This document shows positions 53,547 through 62,228 of a stretch of 64,000 nt of DNA, in pieces. Both the position numbers and the translations under genes were made by a program. The notes under the pieces were generated by a model. The model had not been told where the DNA came from. It made no database searches and saw nothing but the letters and a program-made list of their open reading frames with translations. Source of the DNA: Streptomyces sp. Q6 (GTDB lineage: Bacteria; Actinomycetota; Actinomycetes; Streptomycetales; Streptomycetaceae); contig NZ_CP146022.1 in NCBI RefSeq assembly GCF_036967205.1, forward strand, positions 7,626,001 through 7,690,000. Direction: 5' to 3'. Position 1 is the first letter of the stretch. Every line of letters begins with the position of its first letter.

Positions 53547-56546
53547 ATGCTGGGGAACGGGGAGCCACGAGGGACGCTCGGACTCAGGGGCGAGTTCGAG
53601 CGGGACGTCTACCACGAGGTGCTGGGCGCGGCGCTCGACCGGCCCGACGTGACCGAGCGCATAGGGGTGCGGCCCGCCGTCACCCGCGCCGCGGTCCAGC
53701 ACGTCATGACCACCGACCCCGACCGCATCGCGCGGGCCCTGCGGCAGCACTCCCGCTTCCTCGCGGCGGCCCGTCTCACCCAGACCACCGTCCTCGCCCT
53801 CCACCGCGAGGTGCTCCGCGCGCGACGCTGGGCACGGCAGGACCGCGACGAACGGGGCCTGGGGCCCGCGCCGTTACCGTGGCTGCGGACGGGAACCCGC
53901 AGACTCCGCGCGCTGGTGCTCTGCGCCGCGCTCCTGTCCGTCGCCGTGCTGGGCCGCAGCATCGTGGGCGTCCTCCTGATGGTCGGCGTGCTGGTGCTCG
54001 GCGCGGTCGGCCTGTGGCGGACGGACCGCGCCGTGCGGCAGCGGATGGCCGAGCCGCACAGCGGTCTCGTGCTCGGCGCGCTCGGCACGGTCGTCGGCCT
54101 CGTCCTCGGGGGAGTGGTGCTCGCGCGGACCTGGCCGGTGCTCCTCGTCGCGACCGTCGTGCTCGGCATCCTGGTCGTCCGGCACCCGCCCTCCCGCGAG
54201 GGCCTCTCGTACGGGAAGGACGCGGCGGTCGCGCTGACCGTCATCCCGCCGCTGTTGCTGCTCTGTGAGGCCGAACTCCAGCTGTGGCGCAGGGAGTTCC
54301 GGCGCGCCGACCTCACCGCCGACGTCCACAACGTGATCGCGTCCCTGCTCGGCGCCGACCCCGACTCGGTGTGGATCCCCCTGGACGCCACCGGCCTCAA
54401 GCAGGGGTACGCGGACGAACTCGTCGTCCCCGTCGACTCGATGAAGCGGCTCGACACCAAACTCGGCCAGCTCCAGGGCGGCACCGTCGCCGTCAGCGGC
54501 CCCCGCGGCGCCGGCAAGTCGACCCTGCTGGGCAACACGGCCCAGCCGGAGGACTTCTCGGTGCTCGTCCAGGCCCCGGCGGGATACGCGGCGCACGACT
54601 TCCTGCTCCTGCTGTTCACCACCGTCTGCGAGCGGTACATCGAGTGGCGGGGTCACCAGGCGCCCCGCTACGACGACCTGTCCCGGTTCCGCAGGATGCT
54701 GCGCAACGCCACGGGCAGATCGCGCCGCCTGCTGGGCCGCACGCTGGTTCTCCTCCTCGCGTTCGTCCTCCTGGCCTTCGGTGTCGCGCCCGGCCTGCGC
54801 GCCCTCCAGGACTGGAACGGCGGCGTGCTCCTGCACGGCATCGTGGACGTGACACAGATCGGCCGCGACGCCGCCGAGAACTCCTGGGCGGGCAACCGGC
54901 CGACCGCCGCCCTGGTCCTGCTCCTCGCCGCGTTCCTGCTCTTCCAGCTGAGCCGGGCCAGCTGGCTCGGCCCGGGGGTCCGGCTGCTGTGGAACACGGT
55001 GTGCGTCCTCGGCGGCCTCTGCCTGTTGCTCTGGAGCGTCCTGGACTTCCTCTACGACGACAGCATCACCCGGCACTGGGCGGATTTCCGGGAGAGCGGC
55101 CCGACGGACGAGGAGGGCCGGCCCACCGGTGCGCCGCTGGCGGTACTGATGGTCAGCTTCGTCCCGCTCTTCGTGGCCTCGCACTGGTACGGCAAGAGCA
55201 AGACGCTGATGCGCGGCGGCCGGGACCGGTGGAAGGGCTGGGGCGCTGTCGTGATCACCGCGGGAGCGGGCATCGGCGGCATCGCCGCGCCCCTGGCCTA
55301 CCTGTGGCACAACGAGCACACCCGGCCCATCGTCCTCGACACCGGCAATCTGCCCCGCTCGGCCCTGTTCGCCCTCGGCGTCGTCCTGATCAACGTACGG
55401 GTACGGCTGCACCACACACCCGAGGTGCCGGACCTCGTGCAGGACTGCCGTACGCAACTGCTGCGACTGCGCACCGTCCAGACCGCCACGACGACGCTGA
55501 CCGGCGCGGCCCCCGTCGTCACCCTGGGCAGCCAGCACGCCGCGTCCCTGACCTCGCTGCCGCCCCGGTTCCCCGAACTGGTCGAGGACTTCAGGAGCCT
55601 GCTCGCCCGGATCGCGCTCGACGCCCACGAGAAGGACAAGCGGGTCGTGATCGCCGTCGACGAACTGGACCGGCTCGGCACCGACACCCGCGCCCTGGAG
55701 TTCCTCGGCGAGATCAAGGCCGTCCTCGGCATCCCGCACGTCCACTTCCTGCTCTCCGTGGCCGAGGACGTCGGCGCCGCCTTCATCCGCCGCGGCCTGC
55801 CGCACCGCGACGCCACCGACAGCTCCCTCGACGACGTCCTGCACGTCCAGCCGTGCACCCTGGAGGCGTCCAAGGCCATCCTCGACCGGCGCGCCGAAGG
55901 CATCCCCGAGCCGTACGTGCTGCTCGCGCACGCCCTGTCCGGCGGCATCCCGCGCGACCTGATCCGCTACGCCCGGCGCATCGTGGAGATGCAGCAGCAC
56001 ACCAACTCGCACGAGCTGGCCACCGTCTGCCACCGTCTCGTGGTCGAGGAACTCGCCGACACCCTGGCGGGGTTCCGCATCCTGCTCGGCAAGCAGGAGT
56101 GGTCCGCGCGCAGCAGTGAGGTCCTCACCCGCTTCCGCGGTCTGACCACGCTGCTGCGCACCTCGACCGGGGCGTCCGAGGCGCGGAACGGGGCACTCAT
56201 CGAAGCCCTCCAGAACTTCGCGTTCCACCCGCTGCCCCCGGCCCCCGGCATCCCGGAGAGCGCGGTCAGGCTCGTCGACGAGGCCACCGCCTACGCGTAC
56301 CTGGCGCTGACCTTCCTGGAGGTCTTCGCGGGCCCCGGGTTCGCCGTACGGCGCGTCGCGGCCGCCGCGACGGGGCCCGACGGCGACCCGAACCTGCTGG
56401 CCGAGGCCCGCCAGGAGCTGGCCGTCTCCCCGCACAGCGCCCGTACGCTCCTGGACGCGGTCCGCCGGGCCTGGAACCTGCCGGTCCCCGACGGCGGCGA
56501 GCCGCTGCACATCGTCATTCCGGCGCCGGGAGCGGCGACGCCCTGA
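53547..56546 (+). CDS. KAP-family P-loop NTPase with membrane segments and a TTA codon
   Basis: A 999-aa protein. Walker A GPRGAGKST is at 318-326 and Walker B VIAVDELDR at about 702-709. Between them are about 380 residues with four or more membrane spans (e.g. RTLVLLLAFVLLAFGVAPGL; AALVLLLAAFLLFQLS), the hallmark of KAP NTPases. Before Walker A are further spans at about 122-225. The N-terminal ~100 residues are helical and unassigned. SGGIPRDLIRYARRI is a KAP-like C-terminal motif. Codon 110 is TTA (53874-53876), so translation would depend on the bldA tRNA. KAP proteins organise membrane complexes and occur in some phage-exclusion systems. GGAAGGA precedes the ATG. The 3' end overlaps the convergent GntR gene by 32 bp. 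Confidence 0.88.
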   Translation: MLGNGEPRGTLGLRGEFERDVYHEVLGAALDRPDVTERIGVRPAVTRAAVQHVMTTDPDRIARALRQHSRFLAAARLTQTTVLALHREVLRARRWARQDRDERGLGPAPLPWLRTGTRRLRALVLCAALLSVAVLGRSIVGVLLMVGVLVLGAVGLWRTDRAVRQRMAEPHSGLVLGALGTVVGLVLGGVVLARTWPVLLVATVVLGILVVRHPPSREGLSYGKDAAVALTVIPPLLLLCEAELQLWRREFRRADLTADVHNVIASLLGADPDSVWIPLDATGLKQGYADELVVPVDSMKRLDTKLGQLQGGTVAVSGPRGAGKSTLLGNTAQPEDFSVLVQAPAGYAAHDFLLLLFTTVCERYIEWRGHQAPRYDDLSRFRRMLRNATGRSRRLLGRTLVLLLAFVLLAFGVAPGLRALQDWNGGVLLHGIVDVTQIGRDAAENSWAGNRPTAALVLLLAAFLLFQLSRASWLGPGVRLLWNTVCVLGGLCLLLWSVLDFLYDDSITRHWADFRESGPTDEEGRPTGAPLAVLMVSFVPLFVASHWYGKSKTLMRGGRDRWKGWGAVVITAGAGIGGIAAPLAYLWHNEHTRPIVLDTGNLPRSALFALGVVLINVRVRLHHTPEVPDLVQDCRTQLLRLRTVQTATTTLTGAAPVVTLGSQHAASLTSLPPRFPELVEDFRSLLARIALDAHEKDKRVVIAVDELDRLGTDTRALEFLGEIKAVLGIPHVHFLLSVAEDVGAAFIRRGLPHRDATDSSLDDVLHVQPCTLEASKAILDRRAEGIPEPYVLLAHALSGGIPRDLIRYARRIVEMQQHTNSHELATVCHRLVVEELADTLAGFRILLGKQEWSARSSEVLTRFRGLTTLLRTSTGASEARNGALIEALQNFAFHPLPPAPGIPESAVRLVDEATAYAYLALTFLEVFAGPGFAVRRVAAAATGPDGDPNLLAEARQELAVSPHSARTLLDAVRRAWNLPVPDGGEPLHIVIPAPGAATP

Positions 56547-57225
56547 CGCCCGACGGGGCGTCCGGAGCGTCGGTGAGACTCCGCCATGTCCGCACGAGCT
56601 GGCTGAACTCCTTCACCTGCACCAGGACATGGTCCCGCGCCGCGTTCTCCGCGGTCTCGGCGTCGCCGCGCGCGACGGCCCCGGCGATCTCGCGGTGCTC
56701 GGCGAGCGAGCGCCGCATCCGGTCCGGCACGCGCAACTGCAACCGGCGGTAGGGCTGGAGGACCCGCTTGAGTGCGTGGGCCTGCTGCCCGAGGTAGTCG
56801 TTGCCGCAGGAGTCGTAGACGATCCCGTGGAACTGGGCGTTCGCGTAGTAGTAGAGGTCGGCGTCCCCGGCCAGGGCGTGCGTCTCGCACTCCTGGAGGG
56901 CCCTGTCGAGTGCGTCGAGCGCGTCCCGCTCTATGCGGCGCGCGGACAGCCGGGCCGCCATGCCCTCCAGCTCCGCCATCACCTCGAACCGCTCGGCCAG
57001 CTCGGACACGCTCAACTCGGTGACGTACGTGCCCTGCTTGGGCCGGATCCGGACGAGTCCCGACCGCTCCAGGGCCTGGAGCGCCTCGCGGATCGGCGTG
57101 CGGGAACAGCCGAACTCGCGCTCGAGCCGCACCGGATCGAGCCGCTCGCCGGGCCGGTAGCGACCGTCGACGACAGCGTTCTCCAATGCGTCCCGCACCC
57201 GCTGGGACTCCGGGACCCGAACCAT
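56515..57225 (-). CDS. GntR (FadR subfamily) regulator of the malonate operon
   Basis: A 236-aa regulator with a winged HTH at about 10-75 (RLDPVRLEREFGCSRTPIREALQALERSGLV) and an FCD ligand domain (YANAQFHGIVYDSCGN, LAEHREIAGAVARGD). ATG 57225 is supported by GGAGG six bases upstream; a GTG two codons earlier would overlap that site. It is divergent from the malonyl-CoA decarboxylase gene, the arrangement of MatR in rhizobia, and probably responds to malonate or malonyl-CoA. Confidence 0.9.
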   Translation of the reverse strand: MVRVPESQRVRDALENAVVDGRYRPGERLDPVRLEREFGCSRTPIREALQALERSGLVRIRPKQGTYVTELSVSELAERFEVMAELEGMAARLSARRIERDALDALDRALQECETHALAGDADLYYYANAQFHGIVYDSCGNDYLGQQAHALKRVLQPYRRLQLRVPDRMRRSLAEHREIAGAVARGDAETAENAARDHVLVQVKEFSQLVRTWRSLTDAPDAPSGVRASPLPAPE

Positions 57226-57306
57226 GTGCACCTCCGACCGCCCAGGTTATCCGGGCTGCTCCAAGGGCTGGCGCCGCCCACTGATGTGACCTACGGTACG
57301 AGCGTT

Positions 57307-57333
57307 ATATACATCACGGCGCACGATGCATAT
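57307..57333. promoter_or_regulatory. Candidate GntR operator in the malonate promoter
   Basis: ATATACAT and ATGCATAT form arms of an inverted repeat (7 of 8 pairs) with an 11-bp spacer, in the AT-rich part of the divergent region. The left arm is part of TTATATACA, similar to the TTGTATACAA-type boxes of FadR-subfamily proteins. Confidence 0.5.
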
Positions 57334-57381
57334 CTGAAACGGAGCTGCTCGCTGCGCTCTCGTCCGTTTTGAGGGGCGGAG

Positions 57382-58641
57382 ATGGAACGTCATGACAACC
57401 GGCTCCTGGCCGAGCTGTTCCCGGCACTCGACGTCCTGATGAGCGATGTCGGCGAGGCCTCGATGCGCACGGTCGCCGCCCGTGCGCTCGACGCGTACGC
57501 CGCACTCGACGACGCGGGCAAGCGCGCCTTCTTCGCCCACATCACCCGGACCTACGACGTCGACGCCGACCGGGTCCGCGCCGCCTACCGCCGCTGGGAG
57601 GCGGCCAGGGACGCCGGTGGCCAGGGCGCGGACGAACTGGTCCGGCTCTTCGACGTGGTCGAACCGGCCCGCCAGCAACTGCTGCGCCGGATGAACCACG
57701 CGCCGCACGCCACGCTCGCCCTGGTCCACATGCGCGCGGACCTGCGCCGCCTGATGGGCGACCACCCCGAACTGCGCCCGCTCGACCACGACTTCCACCA
57801 CCTGCTCACCTCCTGGTTCAACCGCGGCTTCCTGCGCATGGCGGAGGTCACCGGCGACTCGCCCGACGCGCTCCACTGCGACCTGTTGCGCGGCGAACGG
57901 GTCCACCCGATGGCGACCACGGACGAGCTGCGCCGCAGGCTGCTGCCCGAGGACCGCCGGATCTACGCGTTCTTCCACCCGGCCACCGGGGACGTGCCGT
58001 TGATCTTCGTGGAGGTCGCCCTCGTCCGCGGCCTGCCCGACAGCATCGCCCCGCTCCTCGAACCCGGCCCCGCGATCAGCCCCGCGGACGCGGACACCGC
58101 CGCGCTGTACTCGATCAACAACGCCCTGGACGGGCTCGCCGGGGTCTCCTTCGGCAGCTTCCTCATCAAGCAGGTCATCGAGCAGGTGGGGGAGCAGCTG
58201 CCGCACCTCACCCGGTTCGCCACACTGTCCCCGATCCCGGGATTCCGTGCCTGGCTCGCCGAGACCGCCCCCGGAGACCCCGAAGTGCGGTCCCTGGTCG
58301 CCGAGTTGGACGCCTTCGACGGCGTACGGGACCTCGCCGCCGCGGACGTCGAGCGGCTCAGGCCCCGGCTGTTCGCGGCACTCGCCCGGTACATCGCCGT
58401 CGAACGACGCGACGACGGCCGGCCCCTCGACCCGGTCGCCCGCTTCCACCTGGGCAACGGAGCCGCCGCCTGGCAGCTGAACTGGCCGGCCGACGGCGCG
58501 GCGAGGGCCTGGCGGCAGGCGTACGGAGCGATGATCAACTACCGCTACGAACCGCAGGAGTTGGAGCGCCGTCACGAGGACTTCGTGCGCCACCGCACCG
58601 TGGCCCTCGGAGGCCCGCTGCGCGCCTCGCTTCAGACGTAG
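57382..58641 (+). CDS. matA: Malonyl-CoA decarboxylase
   Basis: A 419-aa enzyme converting malonyl-CoA to acetyl-CoA and CO2. Family motifs are DADTAALYSINNALDGLAG followed by VSFGSFLIKQVIEQV, RFATLSPIPGFRAWL with the conserved Ser region, and near the C-terminus DPVARFHLGNGAAAWQLNW with the catalytic His. The N-terminal helical domain is complete. It is the first gene after the divergent GntR gene; matB follows after a hexamer repeat. GGGGCGGAG lies before the ATG. Confidence 0.94.
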   Translation: MERHDNRLLAELFPALDVLMSDVGEASMRTVAARALDAYAALDDAGKRAFFAHITRTYDVDADRVRAAYRRWEAARDAGGQGADELVRLFDVVEPARQQLLRRMNHAPHATLALVHMRADLRRLMGDHPELRPLDHDFHHLLTSWFNRGFLRMAEVTGDSPDALHCDLLRGERVHPMATTDELRRRLLPEDRRIYAFFHPATGDVPLIFVEVALVRGLPDSIAPLLEPGPAISPADADTAALYSINNALDGLAGVSFGSFLIKQVIEQVGEQLPHLTRFATLSPIPGFRAWLAETAPGDPEVRSLVAELDAFDGVRDLAAADVERLRPRLFAALARYIAVERRDDGRPLDPVARFHLGNGAAAWQLNWPADGAARAWRQAYGAMINYRYEPQELERRHEDFVRHRTVALGGPLRASLQT

Positions 58642-58647
58642 CCCTGC

Positions 58648-58725
58648 ATCCAGATCCAGATCCAGATCCAGATCCAGATCCAGATCCAGATCCAGATCCA
58701 GATCCAGATCCAGAACCAGAACCAG
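58648..58725. repeat. Hexanucleotide tandem repeat between matA and matB
   Basis: Eleven perfect copies of ATCCAG (58648-58713) followed by two AACCAG. It starts six bases after the matA stop and ends about 40 bp before the matB ATG. It is non-coding; the unit is a multiple of three, but no reading frame depends on it. Confidence 0.95.
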
Positions 58726-58767
58726 AACCCGAGCCGGACACCGCAGAACGAGAAGGACACCCCTCCG

Positions 58768-60336
58768 ATGGCATCCGCATCCGACACGCCTAGGTCCCTG
58801 CCCACACCCGACCCCACCCCCTTCTCGACCGTCCACCGGTCGTTCACCGAACAGGCCGAGCGGCAGCCCGACAAGGTGCTCTTCGAGCTGCCCGACGGCC
58901 GCGGCATCACCTACCGCGAGACCGCGCAGACCGTGCGGCGGATCGCGGCGCGGCTGATCGCGGACGGCGTCAGCCCCGGCGACCGCGTCGCCATGCAGGT
59001 GGAGAAGTCCCCCGAGGCCATCGCCCTGTATCTGGCCACGCTGCAGGTGGGCGGCGTCTTCCTGCCCCTCAACACCGCGTACACCGGCGCCGAGATGGAC
59101 TACTTCATCGGCGACGCGCGCCCCCGCGTCCTCGTCTGCTCACCGGAGCGTCGAGCCGAGCACGAGCGCCGGGCCGGTGAGGAACTCGTCGTCGAGACCC
59201 TCGGCGTCGACGGTGACGGCAGCCTCCTCGACACGGACGCCCGCCACGAGGACGTCGTCGACGCGGGCCCCGACGACCCGGCGGCGATCCTCTACACGTC
59301 CGGCACCACCGGCCGCTCGAAGGGCGCCGTCCTCACCCACGGCAACCTCGCCTCCAACTGCCGGGCCCTGCTCGACGCGTGGCGGTTCACCGGCGAGGAC
59401 CGGCTGATCCACGCTCTGCCGATCTTCCACGTCCACGGCCTCTTCGTCGCCGTGAACATGACCCTGGCGGCGGGCGCCTCGCTGTACTACCTGCCGAAGT
59501 TCGACGCCGAGGCGATCACGGACCTGCTGCCGCGGGCCACGGTCCTGATGGGCGTGCCGACCTTCTACACCAGGCTGCTCACGGTCGACCGGCTCGGCCC
59601 GGAGACCTGCGCGTCGATGCGCCTGTTCGTCTCCGGTTCCGCACCGCTGCTCGCGAGCGACCACGAGGCCTTCGAGGCCCGTACCGGCCACGCCATCCTG
59701 GAGCGCTACGGGATGACGGAGACCGGCATGAACACCACCAACCCGTACGAGGGCGGACCGCGCAAGCCCGGCACCGTCGGCAAGCCGCTGCCCGGGATCG
59801 AGATCCGCGTGGTGGACGCGGAGACCGGCGAAACCCTGCCCGACGGCGAGGTCGGCAGCATCGAGGTGCGCGGCCCCAACGTCTTCGCCGGGTACTGGCG
59901 GATGCCCGAGAAGACCGCCGCCGAGTTCCGCGCGGACGGCTTCTTCATCACCGGCGACCTGGGCCGCGTCGACGAGGACGGCTACCTCCGCATCGTCGGC
60001 CGCGGCAAGGACCTCGTGATCTCCGGCGGCTTCAACGTCTACCCGAAGGAGATCGAGGAGCTCCTCGACGCCCATCCCAAGGTCCTCGAATCGGCCGTGA
60101 TCGGCGTCCCGCACCCCGACTTCGGGGAGACCGTGGTCGCCGTCGTCGTCCCCCTGGCGGGCCAAGAGCCCGAGGAGAAGGAGTTGTTGGACTTCGTCGC
60201 CGACGACCTGGCCCGCTTCAAGCACCCGCGCGCCGTGCGGGTCGTCGAGGCGCTGCCGCGCAACGTCATGGGCAAGGTCCAGAAGGCCGAACTGCGCAGC
60301 CGCTACCAGGACCTGTTCCTCGGCACGGACGGCTGA
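58768..60336 (+). CDS. matB: Malonyl-CoA synthetase
   Basis: A 522-aa acyl-AMP ligase forming malonyl-CoA from malonate, ATP and CoA. ATP motif YTSGTTGRSKGAVLTHGNL (about 173-191), ERYGMTETGMNT, GDLGRVDEDGYL, and the catalytic Lys in LPRNVMGKVQK are all present. FKHPRAV is typical of the MatB branch. GAGAAGGA precedes the ATG. It supplies malonyl-CoA to the decarboxylase, so imported malonate is turned into acetyl-CoA; it could also feed polyketide or fatty-acid synthesis. Confidence 0.94.
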   Translation: MASASDTPRSLPTPDPTPFSTVHRSFTEQAERQPDKVLFELPDGRGITYRETAQTVRRIAARLIADGVSPGDRVAMQVEKSPEAIALYLATLQVGGVFLPLNTAYTGAEMDYFIGDARPRVLVCSPERRAEHERRAGEELVVETLGVDGDGSLLDTDARHEDVVDAGPDDPAAILYTSGTTGRSKGAVLTHGNLASNCRALLDAWRFTGEDRLIHALPIFHVHGLFVAVNMTLAAGASLYYLPKFDAEAITDLLPRATVLMGVPTFYTRLLTVDRLGPETCASMRLFVSGSAPLLASDHEAFEARTGHAILERYGMTETGMNTTNPYEGGPRKPGTVGKPLPGIEIRVVDAETGETLPDGEVGSIEVRGPNVFAGYWRMPEKTAAEFRADGFFITGDLGRVDEDGYLRIVGRGKDLVISGGFNVYPKEIEELLDAHPKVLESAVIGVPHPDFGETVVAVVVPLAGQEPEEKELLDFVADDLARFKHPRAVRVVEALPRNVMGKVQKAELRSRYQDLFLGTDG

Positions 60337-60374
60337 TCCCGCTCCACCGAACCGGACCCCGCATCCCCGAAGTC

Positions 60375-60422
60375 CCCCAGCCCCAGCCCCAGCCGCAGTC
60401 CCAGTCCCTGTCCCAGTCCCCT
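60375..60422. repeat. Imperfect hexanucleotide repeat between matB and madL
   Basis: Eight consecutive hexamers of the CCCCAG/TCCCAG type (three perfect CCCCAG, then variants), 40 bp after the matB stop and 25 bp before the madL start. It is a different unit from the matA-matB repeat but has the same position and unit length. Confidence 0.8.
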
Positions 60423-60446
60423 GTGTCTCTCAGTGTGGAGCAGACG

Positions 60447-60869
60447 ATGGTCATATACGGAGTGGCAGCGCTCGCCGCGTGCCTGCTCATAGGCACGTTG
60501 GTCGGTGAACTGCTCGGCGTCGCCGTCGGCGTCGACGCGAATGTGGGCGGCGTCGGATTCGCCATGATCCTGCTGGTCCTCGTCACCCACTGGCTCCGCC
60601 AGAAGGGCCGGTTCCCCGAGGTCACCGAGCAGGGCGTGCTCTTCTGGAGCGCGATGTACATACCGATCGTCATCGCCATGGCGTCCAGCCAGAACGTGGT
60701 CGCGGCCGTCACCGGAGGACCGATGGCGATCCTGGCCGGCCTCGGCGCGCTGCTCGCCGGAGGCGCCCTGGTGCCCGTGCTCGCGCGGATCGGTGAACCC
60801 GCGGAGCCGCTGCCACCCCTGACGCCGGTGGCCGAGACGGCGGCCGCCGACGAGAAGCAGGGGGCCTGA
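60447..60869 (+). CDS. madL: Malonate transporter subunit MadL
   Basis: A 140-aa membrane protein with four spans (IYGVAALAACLLIGTLVG, GVGFAMILLVLVTHWL, GVLFWSAMYIPIVIAMA, ILAGLGALLAGGALVPVL). YGVAALAACLLIGTLVGELLG and ANVGGVGFAMILL match MadL of the Malonomonas malonate:Na+ symporter. GGAG precedes the ATG at 60447. It forms a two-protein symporter with MadM, whose gene starts one base after the stop. Confidence 0.92.
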   Translation: MVIYGVAALAACLLIGTLVGELLGVAVGVDANVGGVGFAMILLVLVTHWLRQKGRFPEVTEQGVLFWSAMYIPIVIAMASSQNVVAAVTGGPMAILAGLGALLAGGALVPVLARIGEPAEPLPPLTPVAETAAADEKQGA

Positions 60870-60870
60870 C

Positions 60871-61635
60871 ATGGAGCGCGTCACCGCGGTCTTCGAGGCC
60901 AACGGTCTCGTCGTGGCCTTCGCCGTCGTCGGCGCCCTGATGCTGGTGTCCGCCTGGCTGTCCAAGCGGCTGACGCGCGGCCGGTTGCAGGGCTCGGCCA
61001 TCGCCATCCTGCTCGGCCTCGTCCTCGCCTACTGGGGCGGATCGGTGTCCGGCGGCGAGCACGGCCTCTCCGACTTCGCCGCCCTGTCGGGTCTCGGCCT
61101 CATGGGCGGGGCGATGCTGCGGGACTTCGCGATCGTCTCCACCGCGTACGGGGTCGACCTGCGCGAGATCAAGCGGGCCGGGCTGATGGGCGGGCTCTCC
61201 ATCCTGCTGGGCGTTCTCGTCTCCTTCGTGGTGGGGGCGGTCGTCGCCTCGCTCTTCGGCTACACGGACGCCGCGTCGATGGCGACGATCGGCGCCGGAG
61301 CGGCCACGTACATCGTCGGTCCCGTGACCGGCACCGCGGTCGGCGCGAGCTCGGACGTGATCGCGCTGTCCGTCGCGGCCGGTCTGGTCAAGTCGGTCGT
61401 GGTGATGATCGGGACGCCGCTCGTCGCGCCGCTCATCGGCCTGAACAACCCGAAGTCCGCGATGGCGTTCGGCGGACTGCTCGGCACGACCTCCGGGGTG
61501 GCCGGCGGGCTCGCGGCCACGGACAAGCGCCTCGTGCCGTACGGCGCCATGACGGCCACCTTCTACACCGGCGTCGGCTGCCTGCTCGGCCCCTCGCTCC
61601 TGTACGTGACACTGGGGGCGATCGTCGGCGGCTGA
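60871..61635 (+). CDS. madM: Malonate transporter subunit MadM
   Basis: A 254-aa membrane protein with seven or more spans. LVVAFAVVGALMLVSAWLS, the GLMGGAMLRDFAIVSTAYGVD stretch (split here as GLMGGAMLRDF and AIVSTAYGVD) and SLFGYTDAASMATIGAGAAT identify MadM. It partners MadL for sodium-coupled malonate import. Last gene of the malonate operon, with one base between it and madL. Confidence 0.92.
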   Translation: MERVTAVFEANGLVVAFAVVGALMLVSAWLSKRLTRGRLQGSAIAILLGLVLAYWGGSVSGGEHGLSDFAALSGLGLMGGAMLRDFAIVSTAYGVDLREIKRAGLMGGLSILLGVLVSFVVGAVVASLFGYTDAASMATIGAGAATYIVGPVTGTAVGASSDVIALSVAAGLVKSVVVMIGTPLVAPLIGLNNPKSAMAFGGLLGTTSGVAGGLAATDKRLVPYGAMTATFYTGVGCLLGPSLLYVTLGAIVGG

Positions 61636-61659
61636 CCGGGGCCGCTCACCCGCAGACGG

Positions 61660-62157
61660 TCACCCGGAGGCGGTCACCTTGGCGACGAACGCCGCGACGT
61701 TCGCCGTCGTCCGCTCGATCTTCTCCTCCAGGGTGAGCGTCTCGTGCAGCCGCGAACCCGCACCGGCGTCCTTCTTGCCGCGCACATAGAGGGAGCACGC
61801 GAGGTCGCTGCACATGTAGGCGCCCACGGAGTTCCCCTGCTTGCCCGCCTTCCCCGCCTTGGGGGCCACCAGCAGGGAGACACCGCCCGTGTGGGTCGTC
61901 ACGCACAGCGAGCACATGCTGCGCCGCGTCTGCCCCACGGTCGAGTGCGACGCGCGCAGCGCCAGCGCGCGCAGGTCGCCGTCGATCTCGGCCACGAGGT
62001 AGCCGCGGTCCGGCGCCTGCGGGTCTCGCCAGCCGAAGAAGTCCAGGTCGTCCCACGGGCGCTCGGCCAGATCGTGCGGCACGAACAGGCGCTTGGCCTC
62101 GCCCTTGCTGCAATTCACGAACGCGGACCGGATCTCTCGCTCAGTCAGTGCCTTCAT
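61660..62157 (-). CDS. FBP (FusB/elongation factor G-binding)-like zinc protein
   Basis: A 165-aa protein with an N-terminal LTEREIRSAFVNCSKGEAKRL helix and a C-terminal treble-clef zinc site: CSLC (about 81-84) and CSDLAC with four residues between the Cys (about 119-124). This matches the FBP domain of FusB-type proteins, which bind EF-G and free stalled ribosomes; in Streptomyces the role is unproven. ATG 62157 was preferred to one at 62199, which lies inside the operator. It is divergent from a TetR gene. Confidence 0.85.
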   Translation of the reverse strand: MKALTEREIRSAFVNCSKGEAKRLFVPHDLAERPWDDLDFFGWRDPQAPDRGYLVAEIDGDLRALALRASHSTVGQTRRSMCSLCVTTHTGGVSLLVAPKAGKAGKQGNSVGAYMCSDLACSLYVRGKKDAGAGSRLHETLTLEEKIERTTANVAAFVAKVTASG

Positions 62158-62172
62158 ATGGCCGAGGCTAAA

Positions 62173-62193
62173 TTGCCTAAAGGCTTTAGGCAA
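62173..62193. promoter_or_regulatory. TetR-type operator between the FBP and TetR genes
   Basis: TTGCCTAAA and TTTAGGCAA are perfect 9-bp arms around GGC, 16 bp upstream of the FBP start and 36 bp upstream of the TetR start. TetR proteins typically bind such short-spaced palindromes in divergent promoters. Confidence 0.75.
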
Positions 62194-62228
62194 ATGCATA
62201 ATGAGTTTCGGCGAAGGAGAGGGTGCTC

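Noticed and set aside
53874-56510. An 878-aa minus-strand frame opposite the KAP NTPase
   Set aside because: Gln/Glu/Arg/Val-rich shadow; Walker A and B motifs are on the + strand.
58648-58725. Hexamer array considered as a CRISPR or coding repeat
   Set aside because: Units are contiguous with no spacers, and no plausible gene or ribosome site uses them; frames through it give only low-complexity dipeptides.
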